Assembly: GCA_009823395.1 (NCBI GenBank)
Contig: CM020510.1
Location: 4,996,273-5,060,272 of the forward strand
Direction of reading: 5' to 3'
DNA length: 64,000 nt
From: Thamnaconus septentrionalis
Lineage: Eukaryota; Chordata; Actinopteri; Tetraodontiformes; Monacanthidae
The translations under genes and the position numbers were made by a program. The notes under the pieces were generated by a model that searched no databases, was not told where the DNA came from, and saw only the letters and a program-made list of their open reading frames with translations. Positions 22,670 through 36,599 of the stretch are shown here, in pieces (the first letter of the stretch is position 1; each line of letters opens with the position of its first letter).

Positions 22670-22875
22670 CCGCGCCCCTGTGTGTTAAGTGTGTGCATTG
22701 CCATCAATTTGTATTTTGAAATTAGCGAATCAGCCGCTTGTCTTTCAGCGAAGGACATCCACTCAATCTTGCGCCCGTCAGGCGATTCCCCTCAGAGACG
22801 CTCGGTCTGCGGCCTCACTGCCGCCTCCGATTCTCATTCTAATCAAGGCTACAAAGTGGCAGAGAATCTAAATGA
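22670..22875. promoter_or_regulatory. candidate conserved non-coding element
   Basis: Repeat-free stretch with TGCATTGCCATCAATTTG, GAAATTAGCGAATCAGCC and CATTCTAATCAAGGC. Texture resembles deeply conserved developmental enhancers, but this is untested. Confidence 0.25.
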
Positions 22876-25734
22876 ATGGAAGTAAAAGAAAAAAAAAAAA
22901 AGGGGGGATGCTGGTGCAGACACGATGACGTCTCATTTTCTAAAAAAAAAAAAAATTCCCTCTGCTGTGTATTTACGCTTGATGAACAAACAAGTGAAAA
23001 TAAATGAGCGTCACACAGATTTGGAATCAGATAATGACAAGAGGGAATGAAACCAAACTTTTTGTTTTTTTGGTGATTTTATTTCAGCCAAGTTATTAGC
23101 ACCCAGGGGAATCGGTCCGCTTCGTCATTCACATCGAGAGACGATTTGACTTGCAGAACGAAGCGGCCCGCGCAGCACGCCGAGTTTGGATGGACGCAAT
23201 TATCCTTTCAAATCTACCAGACTGAAGCAACACAGCGAGAGGCCCAACGAAGATTGAGGCTGGAGTCAGAGCACGAGTCATGAACTCTGAGGGAGGTTCT
23301 GCACCTGGATGACCTGCTGGGAGACTTTCAGCCCAAAGCCAAGGAGGCATTTGGCCGATTTTGGCTGGAAGAGTATCGTAAACACAAGACTCAGAGAGGT
23401 CACATGGTGTCAGCTGGATTCCACTTCAAGCCTGGAGCAACTGGAACCAATAGCCCGGTGTTTGTGACTGAGATCTGAAGACATGAGAAGGTTTAACACT
23501 GGATGCTTCAGGGACTTTTCACACAACTCTTCAGTATCTGAGCTTTAGTTTAACCAAACTAAAACACTGAATAGAGGTTCAAATAAATGTGAAAAAAAGA
23601 AAGAAAGTCTCCAGACCAACAAGCTGCTTCTCCACCGCCCTCATTTTATAACTCCAGCCCTTTATTTGTGACTTATTTGACATCGGAGCCATGCTGGGAG
23701 CCTCGTTTCAGGGATCCTGAATCCATTAAGACAGCGGCTCAGACTGAGCGCCACTTTGACCCATTAGCTCAACCAAGTTTTTCATGAGGCCACGTCGACG
23801 TCTTCTCTTCGACTCCTTCAGGCTCATCATGCACTTTGATCTCAGCTGATCATATTTTTGAATTATGTTTGAACTCCATCAAACACTTGAACCTGTTGTC
23901 TTTGCGGATTCATATTTCTGTCAAGTAGGTTTGGCCTAATTTTATTACTAAGATGGGAGATTTTTTTTCTTTGCTGTTTGGTAAATAAAAACTATTAACG
24001 TCACATTACTCTGAGACACAGAAAACACATTTCAGGCAACGGGATGAGCTGCTATGGAGAGAAAACAGAACTCCAGTTTGAATCCTTTTAACACCAGCAT
24101 GTTTCTTTTGTTCTGAGCAAATTGTGAATCTGGCGCAACTAAACGTCCGGTTCCAGCCTGGAGCTCTGCTCCGACTCCTGGGCCTCGTCGCCTCTCTCTC
24201 CAGTCCCAACGTTGCCGCGGCAGACTGGAGGATTTGAGACTTTTGCACCGTAGGCAAAGCAGCGGTGCAGATTTGTTTAGCGCGGCCGTTTCGGAGGGTA
24301 AGTGGTGAGCGCCGATCTGCACCTGAAGGAAAAAGAAAAAGCCCACAGAGGGTCGAGCCCTTTGCATATGCTAAGTTGGACTCTGTGTTGTTGTACATCT
24401 GCCAGTTACACCGTCCACGTCCAGGCTGTGTGTTTGAGCTCAGCCTCCTCCCCTCGCCGACACGCTGCTGGAAATAAAAGCGCTTTGTTGACCTGTGGGT
24501 TTGCCCTCAGGATTCACACGAACGGACGCTGCATATGTCAGAGGAAGCGAACCGAATACCTCGACGAAAGGAAGAAAAAAAATTTTCAGTCAGGAGAAAA
24601 AATAGAAGGAAAGAACCTGTTTCATCTTTGATGGGCTGAGGTTGTTTTTGACAAAGGCCAAATCAGTGGAAGAGATCAAAAGGTAGACGCGAACCAATCA
24701 AAATCAAGCAAACTGAAAAGCCTTTTTCATTCTATCTTAATAATAACCCATATTTTGAAATCCCCAATGTGCTGTTTGAACATGTACGCACTATTAAAAT
24801 TGGAAAAAAAAAGAGAGAGAGAGACAAGAAAACTTAATTAAAAATGTTGAATAGTTGAACCCTGTGAACGCTGCAGCCAAACAAATTAGTAATTATTATA
24901 TATTTTCGGTTTCTTCTCCTATTTACATGCAGGCATTCTAATTGCTTAGGGGGGGATCTTCAGCGGAAGGATCCCCATGAGGGTGCTCCGCACTCAGGCA
25001 GAGAGCGTAAACATGGGAATGGAGCTCTTTTTCTCACCCCCTTTTGCTGATGTTATGCAGAAAAACTTGACAAAATGTGCTGATTTGACAAAAAAAACAA
25101 ACAAAAAAAAGAGTCGCGCAACACGTTTATTCTGTTAACCTACTCTGAACGTTTGAGAACAAGACAAAATTGCAGAACGAGCATCCTCTCAGATGCCCAG
25201 AGCCAAACCTTTAGCATCACTCACAAGGAAGTTTGACGCTCACAAGAGGAAGAATAATAACATGAGGGACTGTTACTTCGGATTGAAATGTGAAGCATGC
25301 TGAGAGAAAGAGTCAGTGTGTTGGCTGAGATCCTCACTCACACTCAACTGACGCAGATGATGACGCTCAGTCCGGCTTCTCACTTGGGCATATTTGCATT
25401 TAGTCACAGGGATTTTTTTCCAGATCGTTGTGCAGACAGAGGCCTGATTGTGTCACCGTCCCTCTGAGGAAAAACAGAGCAATATCGCAAGTGTTCCTTT
25501 TCTATTTATAATCACATACAAATTATTGCGACCAACATGGAATAAGTTATGGTCCTATTCCTCAGTACAAAAAAAATGCTGATTTTTTTTTCTTCTCTGC
25601 CAACAATGCATCTTTGATCTACACATGGAAATCCCAACTTTTGTGCTGGTTATTCATAATGTCCGTATTTGATCCAAATTATTATTTTTTAGGTGGCTTT
25701 TTGGTCCATCGTAAACATTTCTGACATCTTTCTA

Positions 25735-25748
25735 CCACTAGATGTCAC
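25735..25748 (+). promoter_or_regulatory. CTCF-like motif
   Basis: CCACTAGATGTCAC matches the CTCF core CCASYAGRKGGCRS at 13 of 14 positions. Weak without occupancy data. Confidence 0.2.
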
Positions 25749-25850
25749 TGCACAGCATTTTGGTCAAAACAAACCGGCTACCTGCTGCAGCACTTGTGGA
25801 CCTCGACTGAGCAGAACCACAAATTACAGATTTTATATGGTTGGAATCTA

Positions 25851-25895
<45 letters not shown>

Positions 25896-25904
25896 CATTA
25901 TTAT
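25851..25904. repeat. (ATT)n triplet repeat
   Basis: About 17 ATT units with one ATC interruption. Confidence 0.96.
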
Positions 25905-27814
25905 ATTCCCTTTAAATTGCGTTCAGCTTACCTTTTTCGATTCATCGTCAGCATCCAGAGTTAAACTGCTCAGTGAGGATGCTGGGGACGACACAGCAAC
26001 ATCATTAACAACAGAGCAACAGAATTATGATTTTTATTTGTTTTTCCTGAAGTCATATTACGCTTGTTATTCCAGTAAAGCTCAGAGCTGCGACTCTGGA
26101 TTGCAGAATTAGACTTGGATCCTCTGGCCACTGAGCCTCATCTTCTGCCTTCTCCTCCAACTCTCTGATGAGAAATAACTCTCGCTTTCCAACACGTAAC
26201 ATGAGAACTTTACTCGAAACCGAACCAACCAAGAGTTTCATTTTGTGCCACTTCTAATTTCACTTTAGTCATTTGCAAGCTCCTCCATGTACTTTATATT
26301 TGATTGCTGCCTGTGGAGAGAAGTCACAGATCCACAATGTACGTGAGTAGGTGAGCGTGAGCCGCTTATACGCTGACGTCTGGCTACTTTAAATAAAGTC
26401 AAGGTGGAGGAGAGGGAGCTCTCCGGCTCCGAGTGTCTGTCTTCGCTCTGACAGACTTCTTTGATCGCAATGTTTAATCTCATCTGCCTCCAGGCAACTT
26501 CCAGAAGCAGGCGCCCAAGTTTATTTTTCCATCCTCTAAGCCGAGACATTCTTTTGTTTCTTTTGCTGATGGTGTGACTGCGATAATCAGATTTTTTTTT
26601 TTTCTCAAAGTAAAAGCATTCCCTTTCCTTTGAAGGATGCCAGAGGTTTGTTTTTTGTTTGTGTGGCCAATCCTGTTAGGCGTGTTGTGTTGTGCTGCAC
26701 TACACCTTAACCTCATTTTTCAAGGAAATCTTCCTTCTGTTTATGTCGTCTCTCAAGTATGAAGCTTCGCTGCCGATGAGGTTTGGATAATAAAGAGGCA
26801 GCAACCATCAGCACTCGATGGTATCTCTGAATCTATGTGCCAGTGTTGTCATTTGTATTTGCTTTAAGTGTAAAATAAAGGACATCTTTTATTTTTGTGT
26901 ATTTTTTATGCTAGTAAGACAAACAACAGCCTGTTTAGCGCGGCTGACTCTTTCATCGCAGAAGATTCCAACTGAATTTTTAAGCAACCCTTAAAAGTTG
27001 GATTTCTGATGCAGAGTCTGCGGTGTGGTGGGCCCGCCGCACACAAAGCCGATGCGGCAAAGAGCAACCGCAAAAGTTCAGCCGAGCACAACAGCAGTGC
27101 AGCGAGCTGCAATAATAAAGCACGTTAAAACACTAATGCGATGCTCAGGCCTGGTTATAAAATATGCAGGAGTTGAGTAGATGCAGCTCTGAAGTTTGTG
27201 GTCGTTAGCCAGGTACTAAGCAGCTCTAAAGGGACTCGGCGCAGTGGTGAGGGACCAACTGGCCTAAATTGGAAATTGGATATTAATTTGTGTTTATTTG
27301 CAAAATGTTATCATTTTTTTTTTCCACGCTTCGGGGCAAATGGAAAGTTTCATCCGCTGTGTCGAATGAGGGAAATAACACAAATAAAACCTTAATGGGC
27401 TCTCTTTTTGTTTTTTTGATAATTGCATTCATAAATAAAATCTCACTGAATATATATTACCCTAAAGAAAAAAGTAACATTTTATAAATGTAAACTGGTG
27501 AAAGTTCATTAAGATTTATGACTGTATTTTCCGTCAGCAGCTGGAATATTATGTCCATCAAATTCATTCATTTGCTTTTTCCTCATGCAAATCTAGGGAG
27601 CGTTAATGGGGCTGTTTTGCTTGAATGGAGGGTTTTTGTTTATTTATTTATTTATTTAATCTGTGTCAGACTGCGTTTCCTTTTTGACAGCCCTTGGAAA
27701 CGCCGCCGCTCTGCTGCTCCCTTGATTAATGACCCGCACGACATCACGCCGGTCCCAGTTAGAAAACCTCGGCACGTGGCGAGACCGGAGACTGACACGC
27801 AGAGACACGCCGTC

Positions 27815-27816
<2 letters not shown>

Positions 27817-27847
<31 letters not shown>
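27817..27847. repeat. (GT)15 microsatellite
   Basis: Pure GT tract. Confidence 0.95.
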
Positions 27848-27849
<2 letters not shown>

Positions 27850-28170
27850 CCACCAACCACGAGCGAGAGCCCAAGAAGGGCAGTGACTGCTGGGCGAGCG
27901 TAGATGTGCAGGACAGGAGAATCCAGAAACTCTGAGTTGTCAAGTGCACAAACCTCTTAATGTCTCCCCAGTGTTTGGAGATTTATTCATCTATTCAGTC
28001 ATATAACACATATTTTGGCTCAGAACAACAAAAATCAACAAAAATTGAAATAATCTGCATTACAAAAGCTTCTGCTGCTGGTTCCACTGCTGATGAACCG
28101 CCCAGATCGCCAGCTTCTTGATCACAAACGGGGATTTGTGACATCTTAACTCAGTGTGAATCACAGCGAC

Positions 28171-28266
28171 CTCCTCTCTCTCTCTCTCTCTCCCTAACTC
28201 TCTCTCTCTCTCTCTCCCTCACTGTCTCTCTCTCTCTCTCCCTCTCTCTCACTGTCTCTCTCTCAC
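28171..28266. repeat. imperfect (CT)n array
   Basis: About 95 bp of CT units broken by CCCTAA, CCCTCACTG and similar interruptions, followed by CAC-rich sequence. Confidence 0.93.
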
Positions 28267-29360
28267 ACACCACACCACCACCACCCTCCTCACCACTGAG
28301 GAAATAATCAACGGCCATCTTCATACTTCAAGTGCTGATGACTTATTCAAACAGGGCGACTCTCTCGTCTCTCCTCGCCGCTGTCGCACAACAAAGGTAA
28401 GAAGAGAGACACTCTAAGGCTGAGCGACACTTCAATTGCCCCCCCCACCCCACCCCACCCATCCTCTGACACTAATAATCAGATGGTGAGTCGTGTAAAG
28501 GGGTCTGGACGGGTCATTGAAACATTCTCGAACCCCCCGATGGGATTTAGTGCAGGCTGGAGATTTGGCTGCTGTGGCCCCTCCCCCTTGTCTGCTCTGT
28601 CCTTTGGTCTCACATTGGCAAATTCTATGGTCGCAGATCTGTGGGGGGGTGTCAAGCTGTTGATGTAATACCAACTTTGTGTCGTTCGCTCTGCAAAATC
28701 GTGCAAAAGGAGCAACACAAACAGGATAGAAACAATAAGTAAAATGGAGCACAACAACACGGGCAAACTACACAACTCGGCGTCACTCTGTGCTTCCTGT
28801 TGTGTGTCAGAACGCACCGTGTTGCACAACTCAGATGCAGAATTTTCATCAGAGCATCGAGTAAAACAGACGATGGAATAAATCAAATCAAAATGTCCTC
28901 TTGTCTGTCGTCACCTCTCCTCTTTGCTTTTGTACAACTGTTGCACCTGTGTAATAGTGACTTCACACCAGAGGCGCGATAGATAGCGGCAGGTATCAAT
29001 AATAGCTTTGACACTTGTCGTCACACCGCTGACAATATATCATCACTTGTCTGCTGCCAATGAACGATCGCAGCTTTTCGTGGTGTTAAAACATTAATCA
29101 ACGCTTTTTATTTATTTTTAAACTTCGGAGGCGTCTCAACAGGTAAACTAGCGATTGTGTGCCGTCAGCTCAGCTTCAGGTTATAGGTTGTGAGGTTTTC
29201 CCGCTCCAGGCTGTTGACCTCGGCAGGCCTAATGTTCCTCCTGTGAGCTGCACGATGGGTTTCGACAGAACTTCTCGCCTCCAAAGTCCGAGAAGTTGTG
29301 ATCGACGCCTGCGTCGGTTTAAGTGTCAGACTTTAAAACAGAAATAAAGTCTTGGATCGA

Positions 29361-29371
29361 ACAACAACAAT

Positions 29372-29411
<40 letters not shown>

Positions 29412-29412
29412 A
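29361..29412. repeat. (CAG)11 triplet repeat flanked by (ACA) units
   Basis: Pure CAG from 29374 to 29406 with AAC/ACA units on both sides. No exon context was recognised. Confidence 0.95.
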
Positions 29413-30312
29413 CTCGCTCCTGTGCACACATGCTTACGTTGGCTTAGAGTCACTTAAACACTCACTCAGCTTTGCAGAGATTTTCCCAGCCTGTGTCGAC
29501 TGTGCGCTGGTTCCTCACCGACGATTTTCTTTTATCAGCGTTTCCGTCCTGACCTTTCCAGGAGTGCAAGTCTGAGATCCGTCTTGAAAATAGAAAAAAA
29601 AAAACTCTGGACTGTAACTACAAGAAGTAGAGCAACGACTTTCCTCATTTCTGGAAGTTCGTGCTCAACAATACTGGACCTTTTGCAGGGTCTTTTGGTG
29701 GGTCAATACAGGGTCTTTTTGTGGCCCCTCCTACCAAAACTGGATTGGAGATGCAGCTCAAGGCACTGATAATTTCCACTGCATGTTAAAAAATTTCCCC
29801 AGCTGCCACTTGGCCTCTGCGACACCTGACTAAACATGAGTTTGCACTCTGCATTTGTTTCTGAAACACAAAAAGCAGCGACTTGGTGACTTTTCTGGGC
29901 GAGCAAAGTGACTTTGTGTGTCCCGTCAAACACGGAACACCGTCTTTGGGTGAACAGCAGCGTCCGATTCATCTCGACTATGACCTCCGTTGCTGTCAGC
30001 TCCCGCACATTCACTTTAAATAAGATCCCATAAAGGCTCGAATGAGTTTGCAGTCAAGGTTTTACCCAAAACTGTGTACAGTCCTTTGTAATCCCATCCT
30101 GTTTGATGAAAGCAATTATTCAGGTCTTTTTTTTTCTGATTCTCTCCACCTTCATTACAATTTGAATTAAAAAAGGAAAACAAAAAAACAAATAACTCAA
30201 CTACCTCACTACCTTCACAAACATAAGTGGTCAATGAATTAGACATGCAGGCTTTCCCAAACTTATCTTAATATTTTCCTTTCAAACTTTGCAGCCTATA
30301 AATTCCTACCTT

Positions 30313-30332
30313 CACACACACACGCATGCACG

Positions 30333-30375
<43 letters not shown>
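30313..30375. repeat. (CA)n microsatellite
   Basis: CA with CG and TG interruptions near the start, then about 20 pure CA units. Confidence 0.95.
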
Positions 30376-30378
<3 letters not shown>

Positions 30379-31464
30379 ATTCAACCCGATGATAATTGAA
30401 AAAAGAGACTGATTTACATTTAAATCGAAAATCACTACCTTTGTGATAATAATGTGGCCTAATCCACCTTGAACCGCCATCAGACGAGGTTAAATCGTGA
30501 AGTAATACAGGCGGCGCTCACAGGATCCCCTTCCTGTGGCGTCACCCCGGACCCCAAGCCTGCTTCCTGGTCCTTCTCCTTCCTCCTTTGAAGATCCGGC
30601 TGGGAAGAGGAGGAGAAAGAGAGGAGATGTGGTGGGGGGAGTTCACGTAATTTATTTTAGGACCCGCCGCCGCCGCGTCGCCAGACATACTGGGTTTAAT
30701 ACCTTCTTTTATCTGCTCGGTGTGCAGCGGTGAGAGGGAGGAGCTGCAAATGTCAGGTAGGTAATATTCACCGTCACTTCTTTCAGAGTCTTTGCGGTAA
30801 CAGATACTCCAGGGCTTTTTCTTCTTTAACAATAAGTACTTTGCTTCATTGGATGTTGCTAAAAAAAAAAAAAAAACTAAAAAAAACATGAATACACAAT
30901 CAGAAGAGATGATTTCATTCTGGTTAGGGCTGGAGTCATTGCAGAGTGGAGTGGCTGCAAAAAAGTAAAATAATTGTAATATTAATAATGATAAAAAAAA
31001 AAAGTCCATTTAAATTCATCTCTGCTCGCCATCTTGCACTGGCACCACCCGGCCAGGGTGCTGAGGGACAGAAATCAAATGCACCCTGGAACAGCTGATT
31101 CTTAGGGTTCCGGCTCTGTAGTGTAGTTCCGCTCAAGTGTCTCTGAGCATGAAAAGCCTGTGATTGATCTATTTCTGTGTGATAATAAGTTGACTGTATT
31201 TGCCAGATGGTTTTTAAGATGTAACATCCTCTTCTGTCTTTTTTCCTTATCACTCCCATCTGCCCGTGAACTCACTTCCTGGGTTTTCCAAGTGTTTTTT
31301 TTTTTTTTCCGATTTCGTCTTTTCGTTCAGGCCTTCAGGCTGTTTGCAACGATTAGAAATTCTATGAAAATGTTATGCTAAATAAAAAAAAAGCAAAAAC
31401 TTTTTCTCCACATGTGATGCACTAGTGGAGGTAATTGTCGTTGAAGCAGTGCAGAAAATGAAGC

Positions 31465-31466
<2 letters not shown>

Positions 31467-31496
<30 letters not shown>
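31467..31496. repeat. (CAG)10 triplet repeat
   Basis: Ten uninterrupted CAG units. Confidence 0.96.
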
Positions 31497-31497
<1 letters not shown>

Positions 31498-31774
31498 GGA
31501 CTCTGGTCCTCTCCTCTCCCAACGTCTTCCAGGCAACTTTGCATTAAAATCCTGCCGCCTCCTTTTATTCCAGCCGACAGCCAGGTTGGAGGTCGGACGC
31601 AGGGAGAGAATATATAATCACCGCTTTATTTTTTTCTTTTTCACCAAAACAAGACAACCTATGCAGAGTCTGGATTGTACTAAAAGCAAACACATTCCGA
31701 CCACGCACCTGAATTATTCATGGCAGGAAACCCAGATTCTGGAATAAAAGACCCAACCATCACTTTCTTTTGTC

Positions 31775-31819
31775 GTGTGTGTGTGTGTGTGTGTGTGTGC
31801 GCGTGTGTGTGTGTGTGTG
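31775..31819. repeat. (GT)n microsatellite with GC interruption
   Basis: Two GT tracts separated by GCGC. Confidence 0.95.
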
Positions 31820-32496
31820 AATAAGCATATGCGTTCACACCAGGCTGGGAGACAGTAAACATTAGGTCACATTACGAGAGTGTTTTCGCTCTCATTTTTT
31901 TTTGCGCTCTTGACCTCGTTAATCCTACATCTTGTAATTATACAGCCCAGCCGCCCACACATATTGACTTGATTAACATTTGAGTTAGCAGCAACCAATG
32001 CAGCCGCGGAGTTAAAAAAAAATTTAAAAAAATAGCGCTCCGGCAGAATCGATACGCGGCTCGATAGACTCAATTCAGGATCCGACATTTCCCCCCGACG
32101 CTACAGATCAATGGTGCTACAGTTAATGAATTGTTTTGTCCTGCCGAGCCTCGAAACACAAAATCTGCATAAGGAGTCGCGTCGTGTCAGCGACTAATGC
32201 GAATTAGCGGCGTGCAGCTAACAAGTAGCGTCTCCTGCTGCCGTGGAGGTTCGAGTAGGTGGAGGACGAGCGAGCCGACCCGGAGGCTCGCTGACCTGCG
32301 AGGAGGAAACAACCACAACACCAGCAACCAGCAGCGAGCGGCTCCGAACTTTGATGGGAGTCGACTGAAGGAGCTGCTGCAGCTCCCCGTCGCCCACTCG
32401 CCTCTTTCCGCTTTTCCAAATACGGAGCGACTCGTCCGAATTGTCGCGCAACCGCATCTCCTTCTGACTCCTTCCTCCCCGCTGCTGTTTGGAAGG

Positions 32497-32498
<2 letters not shown>

Positions 32499-32534
<36 letters not shown>
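32499..32534. repeat. (GT)18 microsatellite
   Basis: Pure GT tract. Confidence 0.96.
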
Positions 32535-32537
<3 letters not shown>

Positions 32538-34052
32538 ATAAACGTATTCATGCTGGATTGAGGCCGACAAGCTGGCCAGAGTTCCACGCTGACAAATAAA
32601 GGCATCCCACGTATTTATCAGATCATTTAAACAGCTGTCGATGTGCAGGATCTCATGACATATTTGAGCTGCTGTTATTTTTAAGAATGTCTCTGAGGAA
32701 AGTTTATCTGTGCAAAATGTGAAAATAACTCACTGATTTTCTGCGTTCTTGGCCTCTTTTTCCTCAAATTTCTCGGGGTGATGGAAATGCAGCTACTAAG
32801 ACACGTGGACTGCTGAGACTTTGGTTCTTTGCTTGCATCACTATCCAAAAAAACAAAAAACATTCTTTTGTGAAGTCAATACACGTTATCTAACATGTCT
32901 TTGACTTTCAAAAGAATGGAAAAGAAGTGAACGCAGATTTTTATTTTTTCCCCCCCAAGGACGAACATTTTCATCTAACAATGAGCAAAAAAATATGGAG
33001 AGGATTTGTTGTCAATAAATAAGTCAATCAAGAAAATAGTGAAGGTTAGTGTGGATGCAGAAGTGAACTTGAGGCACTTGGCTTTACAGGAGCGAGGGGA
33101 AATCAGCGGCTCTCTGACTGAAAGCCGAGCAGACGGCGCTTTTCATCGCCGCCGTGACACAGATGTAATTTATGATGCCGCTGCACTTCTGCTGTGTTCA
33201 TATGACAGGTGGATCCCCGCCTTTGTAGATGCCACTTACAACAAGAATGAAAAAAAAAAGGCAAAACAAGAACAAGACAAATGTTCTCACGTCTGCTCTC
33301 ATCATTCCACAAGGTTTTTGGCTTTTTTGTCATTCTATTTCACTTTCATATTATCTGTTTCATCCGGCCGTTGATTAAATAGCCCAACAGCGAGTCGTCG
33401 TAAAGACGTCGACTCAGGAATGATCCTCCTCCATGGCGCTGCTTGCGGCAGTGCTGCTGGTGAGAGGAGGATTCTTTCTTTGTTCTTTCTGTTTTCCTCC
33501 TGCTCTTCATCTTACGAGTTGTGCACCATCACTGGGGGCACCGTCTTGTTTTGCACTACTGGAGTCCTCGTGTTGAACAGCATCGCCCTGTTAATGAATC
33601 AGTTAGCCAAACGTCTCGCCGCCGTCCAGGATTCTTATCATTCCAATCAGTAAGACTGGTTGTGCATTAATGTATTAAGGTGACGCAGTTTCAATACGTA
33701 GTGCTTTTTTTTCTGTTGTGTGGTTATATTTGTTTTTGTGTAAGAAGTATTTTTTTCATTCTCTCTATTTCATCCTCGCGATCCCTGGCTGCTCGCTCGC
33801 AGGAGAGTCGCTCGCGTTGATTCCGTGTTTCGTCGCCGCCCCATGTCACTGTCACCGCGAACAAAAGGCGACGGCGGGGGCCAACGGGGGCCCCGGCGCA
33901 CGTGCGCGGCGAACGCTGCCTGTTCCACATAAATCAAAAGAAATCAATGCCAGGTTGAGGATTGTGGCCTCTGTTGTGCAAATGAAGCTTGGCTCCTGAA
34001 TAAGTTGATAAATCCCTGCCACATTATTATTTCAGCTTTTGATAAATGGAGC

Positions 34053-34055
<3 letters not shown>

Positions 34056-34091
<36 letters not shown>

Positions 34092-34147
34092 GTGCTAGTG
34101 TGTGTGTGTGTGTGTGTGACAGAGAGAGAGAGAGAGAGAGAGAGAGG
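34056..34147. repeat. compound (GT)n-(GT)n-(GA)n microsatellite
   Basis: About 17 GT units, an AGGTGCTA spacer, about 10 GT units, then about 13 GA units. Confidence 0.96.
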
Positions 34148-34877
34148 AAGGCTACCTCTAGTGGAATCAGCAATGGCCCCAACCACAAACGATTGTATGC
34201 TCAATTGTTAAAATTTTTCTTGAATTTTATTTTTGCAATCGATTTACATGTTTAGTGACCGATTTATTATCCCGCCAGCACCTAATGCCTCTTTTTTTCC
34301 TGGGTTTGGACGATGGCGCGGCCGACTCCCTGAGTGGCGGTCAGGAGGAGGCCGCAGAGGTCGAGATGATTTGCCGCCGGGTGTCAGGAAGGTTTTCAGC
34401 CTCTGACAGATGTGGGATCAGTGTCATACTCGAGCGACGCCAGAGGGCCGGATTGACGTCAGAGGAGGTGGAGGAGGAGGAGGAGGAGGTGGAGAGGATT
34501 CCAAGTTCCCGCGGCACGTCAGGGCGGGAATAGTGAAAGGTGAAATTCTAACCCTGGAAGATGCCACGAAGAGCTCTGGCATCTCTTCCATCAGGATTCA
34601 TTCTTCACCTCCGGATTGGCGGCCGCGAACCGCCGGTCCACCTCTGTCTCCATCCTCGCCGGTTCTCCGCATGTCCTCGTCTCGCTGAGACTGACCGCGG
34701 GGGTTCCGCCGGTGCCATGTAAATGAATGGCAGCGTCATCCTCGTTCACCAGGAAAATGGTCGTTCTGTACGGAAGTACATTGCTGCCACCCTTGAAAAA
34801 AAAAAAAAACGGGGCTCAGTGTCATGTTATAAGATGATACTGAGCAATTCTGAAAAGACACAGAATATTTTTAAATG

Positions 34878-34945
34878 AATCAGAATCAGAATCAGAATAG
34901 CCTTTCTTGTTACTGGAGCAGAAGATACGATGAATGAGGTTCTCT
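34878..34945. mobile_element. candidate relic of a teleost dispersed repeat
   Basis: Three tandem AATCAG units run into AATAGCCTTTCTTGT and then GGAGCAGAAGATACGATGAA. Tandem AATCAG followed by a CTTTATTG-type motif is, from memory, widespread at the ends of teleost interspersed repeats. This copy would be diverged and truncated. Confidence 0.4.
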
Positions 34946-35794
34946 TTCTCATTTTTATGCTCCTACCACTCGGCTCTGAGTCACCGGGGGAGGGGAATGA
35001 AACCCACCTCGATGAAACAGGCCAAGCTAAGTTTCGATCAGCCCTCGAAACAGTGTCATTAAAAAAACGCTAATGTAAAAAGTTGACTTTTTTTTTCAAA
35101 CAAAAAATCTCACAGAGACACATAAAAGTGCAATGGAAACATTTTGAAAAGTGGGGCTTGGAAGAGGTCAAAACTCAAACAGTGGAGACGCTTGCAAGCA
35201 GCGAGCGCACCTTGCGTCGAAACTGTCAAAATATTGCAGCTGTTGTGGTCAACCTGCCGGCCGCCGTGTTTCTGTGCACCTCGTGTGGGCTGGAGATGTC
35301 CTTCAGTTGAAACGGGGTGATGCGGGCTCGCAAAAACAACATTGAAAATATTGTCGGGACTGCGGCGCAAAAAGTCATCGAGAAAAATCGCAAACCTCAT
35401 GTTTGCACAAATGTTGCAAACCAGCTCGTGGTTTACATGCCGGCTGCACAGCAGAAGCAGCTGCCGTGTTGACGCGACTGTCTCCCCTCCGTCAACACTT
35501 TGCTTCCCTTCTCCTTCTTCCCGTCTTCACAGAGACGTTCGCCTCAAAGCCGTCGGCGCCGAGGAGTCTCCCGTCTCCGCCGTCTCCCGCTTTGATTCCA
35601 ACACTTAGCATTCAGCGGAAGGTTAGGCGGCGGCGGCAGGGGCGGAGGGACGGGGATTGTTGTCGCTGGCAGAAATATTGACACGTTGCCGTTGTCGTCG
35701 CGTCAGTCGACGTGACTTACATACACGGGGGAGGATCTATTAGGCACCGAGCGCAAACACGCGGGCGCCAAAAAGCGTTTCCTCTTAAAGGGAG

Positions 35795-35820
35795 CGGGTG
35801 ACACGGGTGACACGGGTGAG
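35795..35820. repeat. 9-bp tandem repeat (CGGGTGACA)
   Basis: The unit is present about 2.7 times in tandem. Confidence 0.8.
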
Positions 35821-36475
35821 CGCAGCTGGGGATTTGTGCAGCCATTCAAGAGTGAGCTGATTGATTTATTTATTTTTCGCTTTGTGTTTAGTCCGGAGAC
35901 TCACACAGTTGTGTACACTCCTGTACTGTGCAGACACAGCTTCATACAGATCGGCAGGTGACGATTCCGTGCAAACGTCACGGTTCATACCGTGTGGCTT
36001 TATTATTCACTTGTTGGAGAAAATATTTTAAAAAACTTCATCGTCAAAAACTTCTGGAAAAAGAAGTTACGCTGAAGGGTTTGTTTTTTTTCACTCGAGG
36101 TCTCAAAAGTTGGAGAATTTGCAGCAGTTTCATGAGTCCAACAGTCTTGGTGGACTGTATTTGCACATCTCAAATCTTCCTGCAAACATCAGTTTTCAGT
36201 TTTTGAGTCCAGACTCGGGACAAACCTGCTGCATTGAATCATAACAAGGATGGGAGTGAGTTCACCGGAACTCAGGGTCAACCTTTTCACACTAAGTGAG
36301 ACACTTAAAGCGGAGATTGTCTTGTGTTGTTTGTCTTGCTGTTGTTGTTTGGAGGCCTTAAATATTTGAAGCTACAGTGGCCAACATACTCTTCGATATT
36401 CCCAGGAGATTTTCCTCACCGTTCTTATTTGCTGCTCCACCCTCTCCCGCCCCCTCCCTTCCTTCTTGTCCAGTG

Positions 36476-36490
36476 GCATCAGAGGGCGCC
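36476..36490 (+). promoter_or_regulatory. CTCF-like motif
   Basis: GCATCAGAGGGCGCC matches CCASYAGRKGGCRSY at 13 of 15 positions, immediately before a CAG array. Confidence 0.25.
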
Positions 36491-36499
36491 GTCTCCCAC

Positions 36500-36502
<3 letters not shown>

Positions 36503-36541
<39 letters not shown>
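36503..36541. repeat. (CAG)13 triplet repeat
   Basis: Thirteen uninterrupted CAG units, the longest pure CAG tract in the window. Three frames are open across it, but no splice sites or flanking domain support translation. Confidence 0.97.
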
Positions 36542-36542
<1 letters not shown>

Positions 36543-36599
36543 CCTGCCAGCCTTGCTCCCGCTGGCTGTCTCCTCCTCACATCCCACTTCTAAGGGGCC

